From Astropecten irregularis (lineage: Eukaryota; Echinodermata; Asteroidea; Paxillosida; Astropectinidae): 64,000 nucleotides of DNA. This document shows, piece by piece, positions 1 through 9,200 of this stretch. Made by a program: the position numbers and the translations under genes. Within the stretch, counting starts at the first letter, position 1, and each line of letters begins with the position of its first letter. Location: contig OZ020254.1 in NCBI GenBank assembly GCA_963971285.1, positions 7,564,001 to 7,628,000 on the forward strand, in the 5' to 3' direction. The notes beneath the pieces were generated by a model that saw only the letters and a program-made list of their open reading frames with translations, did not search any database and was not told the DNA's origin.

Positions 1-527
1 ACTGCTGGCAGTCTGTTTAGAAAAGAATCAATTATCCAGCCTGAAAGCTGTGTTGATCAGTGTCAGTTCTTCAGACTACAATGTATGTTATTATTGGAAT
101 GTTGTTGGTGGAGGCAAAGCCTAGTTTCACAGAGGGTAGGAGTATCTTGCATCAGTAGTACACTCTCCTATAAAAGCATAACTGCTGTCCTGGATAGGGA
201 GGGTTCTAATGGTCTGTGTTGGAGTCATTAGGAGGCTTATCAGATGGTACTAGGTTCAGTTTGTCCTGAGGGAGGTAAGTTACCCTCTAACAGAAAACAC
301 AAACAAACAGTCAGGTGTATAAGTTGGTGACAATGCAATATATGCCTCAACAAGCTGAGCAACAATTAGACAGAACAAATAGGTATATGTTGTCTCAACA
401 GTCTGAGTAATACAATCTGAATGTAATCAAGATGGCACACCAAGGCACCAAGCCCCCAAAAGTTAAGCTACCAGAGCGACAGACAGCCAGACAGCTAGAC
501 AGTGCATCCTCAGAGCAGTCTTCTCAC
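1..527. other. GATD3 intron sequence, no exon found
   Basis: This stretch lies downstream of the last recognisable GATD3 exon on the minus strand. I looked for the next conserved ES1 segment (the one following AKKPIG) and did not find it, so the remaining exons should lie beyond the left edge. No repeat or RNA gene was recognised here. Confidence 0.5.
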
Positions 528-620
528 CCGATGGGTTTCTTGGCCTGATGAAACTCTCGCAAGACTCTTTCCACATCAGGATTCACGGTGCAGTTTGGCC
601 CATCGGTAGCCACGCTTGAG
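528..620 (-). CDS. GATD3: GATD3 coding exon 5
   Basis: Acceptor TTTGTAG, donor GTGAGA. Encodes [10 protein letters not shown] then [20 protein letters not shown]. The last GATD3 exon visible in the window. Confidence 0.9.
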
Positions 621-3549
621 CTACAAACATACCAACAAAACATCATCATCAACAGACTGTCAATAATGTAATACATGGTGCTGATCTGTGTTTTCAAATT
701 ACAAAATAAGCCATGGCAAATTAAGAGTTAAGGACGGTCACTTTGAATAGATAAAAAAGGCCAAGCTGAAATCTTGGAGGAAAATTAATGATGAGACAAT
801 GAAAAACACACAGCTTTGTATGCACGGCTCATAAGATGGGCCAATAAGGTTTGGGGTGTGCCTATCTTGTTTAGCATTTTTAAATTTGTCATCCTCAATT
901 TATTTTCAATATAGCAATGTGGTGATGTTTCTTTGTAAAGGCTCTACACATGTTTTAAATGAGTAAGGAGAAAATACTTGCCAAAAAAAGCTTGCCATGC
1001 CCAAACTATTCCCAGAGCTATAGTCACTACACTTTTTGAGTTCCAATGAGAAACAAACCATGATTTTAGTTCCCATTCCAACCTGAGCAAGCTGGAAAAA
1101 TCATTCTCTAAAACACCCAAAAGCACAGTGGAGCAAAGATGATTTAAGACTCATTAAAATATCTACCGGTAATCGGACTCACAGGTTCTTAGCAGCCCCA
1201 AAGCCTCCCGGGAAGACGACCGCATCGAGGTTGGAGACATCCAGGGCACTGAGAGGAGATATCTTGCCCCGAGCAATGCGGGCTGACTCCACCAACACAT
1301 TCCTGTCAAAATGGGTCAAACAACAGAATATGCTGTCAACTATAAATGTTTCTCAATCATCGATAGAATAGCTTTCAAATGACGATGTGAAATTTCCACT
1401 TGGAATTTCACTACAAAACAAATTCCAGATATTTCCAGAGGGACTTATATTGACCTTTTCTCTCCTTCAGTTGGCTGACCCTTACTGTGGTCAATCACGT
1501 GCATCTGGTTAACATCGGGTGCAAAGATGGACACGTCCGCCTGGCCACGACTCAGGTGTACGAGGACTCTAAACAGAAAAAAAAGAAAGTCTATTATGAC
1601 TTCCACCAAGGCAGCGATCTTAACTTTGAAAATTCCCTTCACTGGCCTTAGTCACTGCCTAATAATGGCCCTAGATATTGCCATAGCTGTCCTGGTTCTT
1701 GCCTTAGCTGCGAAAGATACTGCCATAGCTGCCCTGGTTCTTGCCATAGCTGCCCTGGTTCTTGCCATAGCTGCCCTGGTTCTTGCCATAGCTGCCCTGG
1801 TTCTTGCCATAGCTGCCCTGGTTCTTGCCATAGCTGCCCTAGATATTGCCATAGCTACACTACATATTGCCATAGCTGCCCTAGATATTGCCATAGCTGC
1901 CCTAGATATTGCCATAGCTGCCCTAGATATTGCCATAGCTACCCTAGATATTGCCATAGCTGCCCTAGATATTGCCATAGCTGCCCTAGATATTGCCATA
2001 GCTGCCCTAGATATTGCCATAGCTGCACTGGTTCTTGCCATAGCTGCCCTAGATATTGCCATAGCTACCCTAGATATTGCCATAGCTGCCCTAGATATTG
2101 CCATAGCTGCCCTAGATATTGCCATAGCTGCCCTAGATATTGCCATAGCTGCCCTAGATATTGCCATAGCTACCCTAGATATTGCCATAGCTGCCCTAGA
2201 TATTGCCATAGCTGCACTGGGTCTTGCCATAGCTGCCCTAGATATTACCATAGCTACACTACATATTGCCATAGCTGCCCTAGATATTGCCATAGCTGCC
2301 CTAGATATTGCCATAGCTGCACTGGTTCTTGCCATAGCTGCCCTAGATATTGCCATAGCTGCCCTGGTTCTTGCCATAGCTACCCTAGATATTGCCATAG
2401 CTGCACTGGGTCTTGCCATAGCTGCCCTAGATATTGCCATAGCTGCCCCAGGTGGTTCTTGGCATAGCTACCCTAGATATTGCCATAGCTGCCCTGGTTC
2501 TTGTCATAGCTGCCCTAGATATAGCTGCCCTGGTTCAGCCAAAAGCCAAGCCATTTTGATACCCGTTATTTTAGAATGGATTCACCGACTGGCCAGAGCC
2601 TGAGCCGGAGCCTTAGGTGGAGCCTTAGCCGGAGCCTGAGCCAGAGCAGATGTTTGGAAAACTAGGGCCCAATATCCAAGTCCTGTGACAATGTAAAATA
2701 TTCTATTCAGTCACTGAAAAACTGTTTCTTGTCTTACTTACGCTGATGCTTCGTGAATTTCAGTGCCATCATAAACCCCACAACCCGAGAGAACCTGGTA
2801 AGAAATGTGAAAGGCAGAGATATCTTACGGTGTAATGGGAGACTTTTGAGAACCGGTCTTCAAGTCAACAGCACACGCGCACTCAGTTGTTTTGCGCCTG
2901 CGCTGTTGTGCGTGTGCTGTTGACTTGAAGACCGGTTCTCAAAAGTCTCCCATTGGTTTTCCATTATTTTGTTAGTTTGGGAAAAGTTATTTAGGCCCTA
3001 GCCTACTTCACATGCAGTTTGTTTACTATTAAAGACGTACACTCTGCACTGAGGTTACGAGTTACATCCCCTAATCATAATGTCTGCATGGATGATGGTA
3101 TGCAAATAATAATTGGGCCATGTGTCACACTGCACTGTTTGCCACATCACACTCGCAGAAGTTCTCATCATCAAAACTCTCCCATTTCACATTTTTTCAA
3201 GAAACATTTTGTAAAGGGGGCGCCCTTTACATTAACTGGCAGTGGGTGCATTCGTTTAGCTCCCCCGGGTCAGCCCTTTCTGGGAATGGTCGTGTTTTAC
3301 TGCACAAAACAAGCGAGAGAATGGTGACGAGGTTGACTGGTGTCGACCCGGGGGAGCTAAACGAATGCACCCAGTGGTAATAATTAATGGCCCTAGGGCC
3401 TAACGTTACACGTAAATACTCACCACAGCAACTTTACTTCCACTGGGATCTGTGGTGTGAATTTGAGCCATTTTCAACGCCGATGAAGCTGTGCTGCCTA
3501 GTCGCCAATGACCTGCACTTGCAAAAATAAATGACCTCAGGGAAAGCAT
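528..3549 (-). CDS. GATD3: ES1 / GATD3-type glutamine amidotransferase-like class 1 protein (N-terminal part, 3' end off window)
   Basis: Spliced minus-strand gene with exons 3549-3424, 2794-2742, 1568-1455, 1302-1183 and 620-528. The phases join without a break and give about 168 residues; the family is about 270 residues, so roughly 100 are missing at the C-terminus. The start ATG at 3549 opens a basic, Ser/Arg-rich leader (MLSLRSFIF...) that looks like a mitochondrial targeting peptide, as expected for ES1/GATD3. Recognisable family blocks follow: [16 protein letters not shown], the HLSRGQ segment, [29 protein letters not shown] and [20 protein letters not shown]. The family belongs to the DJ-1/PfpI-like class I amidotransferase fold and is mitochondrial; proposed roles include deglycase-type protein or nucleotide repair, which is family knowledge and not visible here. 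Intron 1 holds two foldbacks and intron 2 a 21-bp minisatellite. The identification is firm; the biochemical role is not. Confidence 0.92.
1183..1302 (-). CDS. GATD3: GATD3 coding exon 4
   Basis: Acceptor TTTTGACAG, donor GTGAGT. Encodes [20 protein letters not shown] and the conserved [15 protein letters not shown] block of the amidotransferase-like fold. Confidence 0.92.
1455..1568 (-). CDS. GATD3: GATD3 coding exon 3
   Basis: Acceptor CTGTTTAG. Encodes [20 protein letters not shown] followed by [17 protein letters not shown], matching the ES1 family in order and spacing. Donor GTCAAT is weak but keeps the frame. Confidence 0.88.
1650..2647. repeat. 21-bp minisatellite in GATD3 intron 2
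   Basis: About 40 tandem copies of a 21-bp unit whose core is GCCATAGCTGCCCTAGATATT, written here in two overlapping parts: GCCATAGCTG and CCCTAGATATT. A second unit type has CCTGGTTCTT in place of CCCTAGATATT. Because 21 is divisible by 3, long open frames of a 7-residue repeat appear on both strands; these are by-products. The array lies between two confirmed exons, so it is intronic. From about 2590 it passes into a short degenerate GAGCCT/GAGCCG repeat. Confidence 0.95.
2742..2794 (-). CDS. GATD3: GATD3 coding exon 2
   Basis: Acceptor TTACCAG, donor GTAAGTAAG. Encodes [17 protein letters not shown], the first strongly conserved ES1 block, with the GCGVYDG turn. Confidence 0.9.
2835..2953. 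repeat. Foldback element with 44-bp perfect arms (GATD3 intron 1)
   Basis: Arms 2835-2878 and 2910-2953 are perfect inverted complements over 44 bp, beginning ATGGGAGACTTTTGAGAACC, with a loop of about 31 nt. The size and form suit a MITE or foldback element. No clear target duplication was seen. Confidence 0.9.
3236..3378. repeat. Foldback element with about 30-bp arms (GATD3 intron 1)
   Basis: Left arm 3241-3271 (AGTGGGTGCATTCGTTTAGC...) pairs with right arm 3345-3375 over about 29 bp, including the CCCGGG core. The roughly 70-nt spacer has no coding potential. Probably a MITE. Confidence 0.85.
3424..3549 (-). CDS. GATD3: GATD3 coding exon 1
   Basis: Starts at ATG 3549 and reads a likely mitochondrial leader, then [16 protein letters not shown]. 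The donor is GTGAGT. 126 nt, ending in phase 0. Confidence 0.85.
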
Positions 3550-4192
3550 TGATTAAGCAAGGAATTTACAGCATACACGCAATTTATGAGCACTGGCTCA
3601 GATGGCAGTTTCGATCCCGAAATTCTGTTTAGCCGAAATTCAAGTTAGCCGGAATTTAGTCTGGTTCCCGGCCCAAAGATTCCCTGACGAATCTTATTAA
3701 CATTCTAGTTGGGAGATTTTGGGTCTGGGAGCCAGACTAGCCGGAATTTAGACTGCTGATTGTACTACGGTGGCCTAATATTAACACAAAAAGAAAATTA
3801 AAGATTGTAATATTTTGGGAGATGTTCGTGCCAAGTTATTCTTCGTTAGAAGGGTGTGGAACTACATGTAGATCATATGTGTGGGGATCATCTAACATCC
3901 AGCCTGTTTAATTTCAGATTATAATAATTGGCCTTCACATGGGTTTCAAATTACAACTTCAGCAAGGGGCTCTATAAATCCAGCATGTCATCTTCTAACA
4001 TTCACTTCTGCTTTTCCTTTTTAGGAGTCAAAGTGCAATCCGGAGTGAGCATTTTTGCAAGTTATTGACACGTAACTGAAAAGATCAATTTTTTTGCAAT
4101 TGCATTGGGAGAAAATAATTTCCATGCCTTTATTTTCTCTCCTTCAGACTCCTACAGTCTCAGGGCTTACAGCCATGACAGACCGGCCCCCC
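3550..4192. other. Region upstream of GATD3, with an imperfect inverted repeat
   Basis: This should hold the GATD3 5' UTR and promoter; no TATA box or other clear motif was identified. Positions 3658-3738 form an imperfect inverted repeat (AGTCTGGTTCCCGGCCCAAA against GGGTCTGGGAGCCAGACT), and AGCCGGAATTTAG occurs as a direct repeat on both sides. Otherwise nothing was recognised. Confidence 0.5.
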
Positions 4193-4200
4193 ATGATGTT

Positions 4201-4389
4201 CAGTGGCGTCACCAGACTTTTGAGTCTGGGGGGCCACAAGGGGGGCGCACTAGCAATTGTTGGGGGGGCAAACGTTTTATATACTATATTTTTTTTCACC
4301 AACCCAAATTTCAAATGGGGGGGCACGAGGGGGGGCACAGGGGGGGGGGCCACGTGCCCCCCCTGGCCCCCCCCTTGGCGACGCCACTG
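4201..4389. mobile_element. Non-autonomous hAT element (MITE)
   Basis: A 189-bp element with terminal inverted repeats CAGTGGCGTC and GACGCCACTG, flanked by an exact 8-bp duplication ATGATGTT at 4193-4200 and 4390-4397. An 8-bp duplication with a CAGTG terminus is characteristic of hAT elements. The interior is very G-rich (runs of GGGGGG), with no transposase. Confidence 0.92.
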
Positions 4390-5001
4390 ATGATGTTTTG
4401 ACTTTTCATAATTACAGTTTATAAATTGGTCTGCACTCTTCCCCCATGCGACCCGAACAATAGTTAATTAAACATTTAAATGCAAATTCCGGTGGTTGCT
4501 GGTTCGAATCCTTTTGTTCACTTTTCAAAAATAACACAAATTTGGTTTTGGCTTTTACCTTTATATTTATTCATCTAATCTCTCAAAATAATAAGAAATA
4601 CAAACAAACAAAAAACAAACAAAGATACACTATTTTTTACTTTACCCAATTTCAGGGTTCTTTTTTCAAAAATAAAAAGTGATCAATTTACTTATTGCTC
4701 AATTAAAAACATTTCAATTCAAGAGATTTGAAATATTAAAAAAAATTGTACACTTTAATGTATAGAAACAGATATGAAGACAAACAATTTCCATTGATAT
4801 CAACTTCTTACATTTAATACCAAAATCATTCCGTCTATTATAAACAAATCAATTAGTTTGTTCCAAAATAACTAAGTATTTTAAAACAAAAACCTAGATC
4901 AACTGTACAATACAATTGCTTGATTTTTGGAAACTTGAAAAAGAAACAAAGAAAACAATTACCAGTAAAAGATTTTCTCTTCTTAAAATTGAAATTGAGA
5001 A

Positions 5002-5264
5002 CAGTGGCGCAACTTGGGGGAGGGGGATTGGGCAACCGGGGCACGTGCCATGGGTGCAACAAATTTAGGGGTGTGCAACAAATGCAACTAGGAAAAAAAA
5101 TATAAAATTCCAGTTATTGGAAATTTTATCCGATAAAGTGTGAACAAAGAAAGATTCCAATTTTAAATTGTTGGCTGATTTCTTTCCATTGGCAACGAAA
5201 GTTGGAATTAGGGGCACAATTTAAGCACTTGCTCCACACACCGTTTTCCCTAGATACGTCACTG
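5002..5264. mobile_element. Non-autonomous hAT element (MITE), same family as 54525-54780
   Basis: A 263-bp element starting CAGTGGCGCAAC and ending TACGTCACTG, with an exact 8-bp target duplication ATTGAGAA at 4994-5001 and 5265-5272. The interior shares AAAGAAAGATTCCAATTT and the stretch around GGCACAATTT with the element at 54525. It has no coding capacity and lies just beyond the 3' end of EXD3. Confidence 0.92.
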
Positions 5265-5413
5265 ATTGAGAAATATAAATTATAGCTTTTTACATAAAAA
5301 GATCACATCAGTTAAAAATGGAATATACAAAGATGTGTCCAAAGCTGGTGATTTCTGAAATATATATACCGGTATGTGAAAATGAAATTATGCTTGTGTA
5401 CCTAATGACTGTA

Positions 5414-6214
5414 CTAAAGATTTGGCTCACTGGAAAAGTCTAACACATGCGAAAATTGAGTGACCACTCGGTCAAAATGTGTTCCTTCCCAGAATGCCTT
5501 ACCGCAGCCAGAACAGCAGAAGAAGTTCTGAACTTTGTCCACGATTCCCTCTGGAATGAGCTCGACCTGGAGAGGGACGCAATCACCAACGGTAACCTTA
5601 TCAAAGTCTACGGTTCCCTCAAGTTGGCCGTCAGTCGGAGGCTTGTAGTTAGACATCCTACTCCTGCTGGAATCCTTAGGGGATGACATGTCTGCTTCGT
5701 CTTCAAGTGAGTTGAGGCATCCGTAAAGCTCATCATTCTGAAAGTTTGTCATCTGGGACTGTCTGGATGCAGCTGTATTTGATGCTGAATGGATTCCTTC
5801 CTTGCTGGTTGGGATCTTTGGAACTGAAATGTCTGATGAGTTGCTGGCTACTCCAGATCTGACGGAACTCCAACTGGTTTGAGGTGACTTTGCATAAGAT
5901 GCAGGGGCAGCGATGGCATAGAAATCTCCGCCACCAGCTTCCAGGTCATCATCAAAGTCCTCCCCAAGACACAAACCAGTGTCATCATTGTCAGAATCAT
6001 AATCATGGAGAGGGTGAGTCAGGTACTTTGCTGACGCACTCGCTGCTGCAGGTGCAGGTGCAGCAGCAGCAGCAGCAGCAGTAGCTGGGTTGCATTCGGC
6101 ACTCTTGCTCGAGGCATCTGATCGACCCTCTGCTTCCAGAAGCTCCTTCTTCCTCTGCCAGAGTCTTCTCATGTCCTCTCTGTTTACTTGAACATAACAG
6201 TCAGTATTGCAGGC
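5414..6214 (-). CDS. EXD3: EXD3 coding exon 17 (terminal)
   Basis: Acceptor TTTGTGCAG; TAG at 5414-5416. Begins ACNTDCYVQVNREDMRRLWQ, runs through a poly-Ala/Pro stretch encoded by GCA/GCT codons (a CAG-type repeat at about 6057-6080 on the plus strand), acidic and Ser-rich sequence, then VPLQVELIPEGIVDKVQNFF and CSGCGKAFWEGTHFDRV, the conserved end of Mut7-C. Confidence 0.93.
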   Translation of the reverse strand, partial: ACNTDCYVQVNREDMRRLWQRKKELLEAEGRSDASSKSAECNPATAAAAAAAPAPAAASASAKYLTHPLHDYDSDNDDTGLCLGEDFDDDLEAGGGDFYAIAAPASYAKSPQTSWSSVRSGVASNSSDISVPKIPTSKEGIHSASNTAASRQSQMTNFQNDELYGCLNSLEDEADMSSPKDSSRSRMSNYKPPTDGQLEGTVDFDKVTVGDCVPLQVELIPEGIVDKVQNFFCCSGCGKAFWEGTHFDRVVTQFSHVLDFSSEPNL

Positions 6215-9200
6215 CTGCACAAACAGCGGAAAGTACCGAATAAGTGATATGATGTGACAAAAAACAAAATGTTCATAGAAATAAAGAGAACAATCAAGCA
6301 CCAACAAATGACACAAGAACCAGTCTCTTAAAAAGTTAAAAGTACTATCATACTTTGGTAGCAAACAGAAACAGATTTACCACAGATTTACCCATAACTT
6401 ACAGGGCATAAATATGTTGATGCTTAGAAACATGCTGCTGCTATTTTTCAGCCTCTGCCTGAAATGCAGTATTTATCCAGAAAAGAGTAAAACCAATGAC
6501 CAAAAAATAATTTTGATCTTCGGAAGATCAAAAATAATGGTGAAAAGATTTGAAAAAATACTGTGGGCCTTTTTTGCTGTTTTCTCGAAAAGTGGGCACC
6601 GTATGGGACTGGGAATTTCACAGATGATTGTTACTGTATCTTTCTTGATATTTTTGCCTATGAATCTGCATTTCTTTGACAAAAACCAAAGTATGATAAT
6701 TACCTTTAAAGCACATTAATCAGCATGACAAGAACAAGCAAGAAGACTTGAACTATGAAAAATACGGTTCCCCCTGGAAAAACTAAAAAAAAAAACACAA
6801 AACGATCTGGGCCCAATATCACGGCACTGCTTGCCGCAGAATTCTGCACTTATGATCCTCATTCTCTGCTTGCAGGGTTAGCACAGATTCTGTATGCTAC
6901 CTGAGTATTAAGCAAGAAACTCTTTAATAGTTGTGCAAACTATACACACACAATTGAACATTCCTTGCCAATCCATGAAGTAGGATCTCGTAAGCAAAAT
7001 GTAACGCTTCTGTAAGCGCCAAAATTGGGCCCTGACTAATGAAAAATGAATCAGCTTTATATGAATAAATTTAAGTTTATGCATAAACATAAGTGGGTGC
7101 GGCTTATTCATGGCAAGGATGCCATTGTATTTTACCTGGCAACGACTGAAGATGTCCTCTTGCTTGACGCGGATGTGGTAGTATTGCAGGACCTGGGCGG
7201 CCTGTTGTCTGGCAGTGCGGGCAGTGTCAACGGCCATACATCTTCCCTCGCCAACCTGAGATTTCAACTATTGAAACCACAAAGATAAAAATAAAAATCA
7301 CAAGATGAGAATGATGAAGTAACGTTAAAAGTGCATAATATGAACAACTTTTATTAACCGCCAGCATACCACAGTTAACCACACATGGTCTTTTCTGTGA
7401 TAGTGTACTGAATACTGCAACATGCTACAGTGTGGTTTATTTGAAAATGCATGGTTGATGTTCCCTTGTGAAGACTAGGGAGCTACTTACAGTGTGGTAT
7501 GGAGTTCCAGCCGTCAAAATGATGCGCTTCTCTCTAAACGCAATCTGCAAAAAGTAACGAGAATAATTATAAGAAATTCTTCAACAAATTTCTTCTTTTA
7601 AAATATCATGAAAAGATTTTCATGAAGTGTGATATAAAAATGACAAGGACGGTTTGAGGAGAACCAATTGGACTCAATGTTTCAGAGAGATATACTCTGT
7701 CCGTCACTATCAGGAGAGACAGTTCATTTGAAGACGGAAACTGCTCTGTCAAAATGGTTCTCCTTGGAACTGAATATACTCACAAAAAAGAGTTATACAT
7801 GGTGTCACTACAACCCATCCCCGTCATGAACCCTCACTATGCATAGCCTGAAATCTCATACGATATACTAAAAATCAGTTTATGGTGTAGAGTACTTTTG
7901 ATTACTTTGTTCAATAAAATCACAAGAAGTTGGACTTATCGCTGGTTGCTCCAAAACTTCATTCTTGTCGTACCTTTGCCGCCTCATCATGCTCGTCAGA
8001 CGTCTCAAGGATCTTGACATCAACCCCGCATGCTCTCAGCTGCTTACCAAGGCCCTGCAACATGGTATCGCAGACCACCGAAAGGTCTCTGGGGCGCAAA
8101 GTCCAGGCAGACTCTTGACCCGCCTTCTGCAAAAAATTAAGGCGGTATTAACGTTGGAAAAGTAGAGAAGGTAGAACGAAGAAACAATGCATTATGCTAC
8201 AGGGGTCATTAGTTTTGGGCAAGATTTGTAAAATGTTTCTCCTCTGTAAATTTGCCAGATAGTAAGACCTGGGGACGATTTCACTATTAACGCTTTGCGA
8301 TCATCGCTAAAGCCCAAATCCATCACTGAATGAAAAATCCATCGCCACTTTGCGTAGCAATTTTCCGTTTAGCGATGGATTTGGGCTTTAGCCCCTGGCA
8401 AGTCCTTTGACAATCTCAAAATATTAGGTCAAAATAAACAATACAGCAGTGGTGTATTGACATTACATGAAAGGTGTGTTAACTAATACCTTGAAGTCAC
8501 CTGAGATGACCTTGTTCTTGGGGCACTTGGATTCCTTAGTTTTGGTTTTGGTTTTGGATTTGCGTTTTGGGGGCGTCTTGCCGGAGTACGGAGGCTCCAT
8601 GTTGACATCCAGCTGCGCATCACTCACTTTGGCTATCAGGAATGAGTAGATTTCCAATAGGCAGAAAGCATCCAAAGCTGTCAAAACGAGAACATTTTGG
8701 GGAGAAATATTGAAATTTAATGATTATCTGGTCATTTCCTAATCATTGAACACCTGAAAACAATGTATATGGCAAGCGCAAAGAAAAATTGACTGGAGCG
8801 GGATTCGAATTGGAGACCTCCTGAATACCGTACAGGCGCTCTACCACTAACTGAGCTATCGGTTCATAAGTTGGTCAATTTATCTTCTTTGTTCGTTAGT
8901 TAAGAATGATGGAAATCATTACCAGCATATTGAGTTTGCGACGGTCGTAGAGGGCGCCTTTCCCAATTGGACAGCTGCTCCTTCTTGTCCAAGGTTTGGC
9001 CAAAGCACATCCACGTCAACTCACTCAGCCCCTTAGCATTCGGGCTGGGCGAGTTCGTCTCCGTTGCTGATTTTAGGATATCTGGCTGGGCTTGCACAAC
9101 CTATGAGCAAACATAACAGTGATAAGGTCAGTCACTTGGATGGCTTGCTTTTTAACAGTTAGCATTACTTATATTTACATTTATAACCGAATGAGGCCAG

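Noticed and set aside
1527-2603. 358-codon plus-strand open frame of ALDIAIA repeats (and a 262-codon minus frame)
   Set aside because: By-product of a 21-bp minisatellite inside a GATD3 intron; antisense to exon 3 at its start and with no non-repeat domain.
6414-6719. 101-codon plus-strand frame in an EXD3 intron
   Set aside because: Overlaps a dispersed repeat that has an inverted copy in slit; no protein similarity recognised.
8781-8870. Functional tRNA gene on the minus strand
   Set aside because: Has A- and B-box-like motifs, but the same sequence with SINE continuation recurs at 15733 and 52203-52630, and no complete cloverleaf could be drawn.
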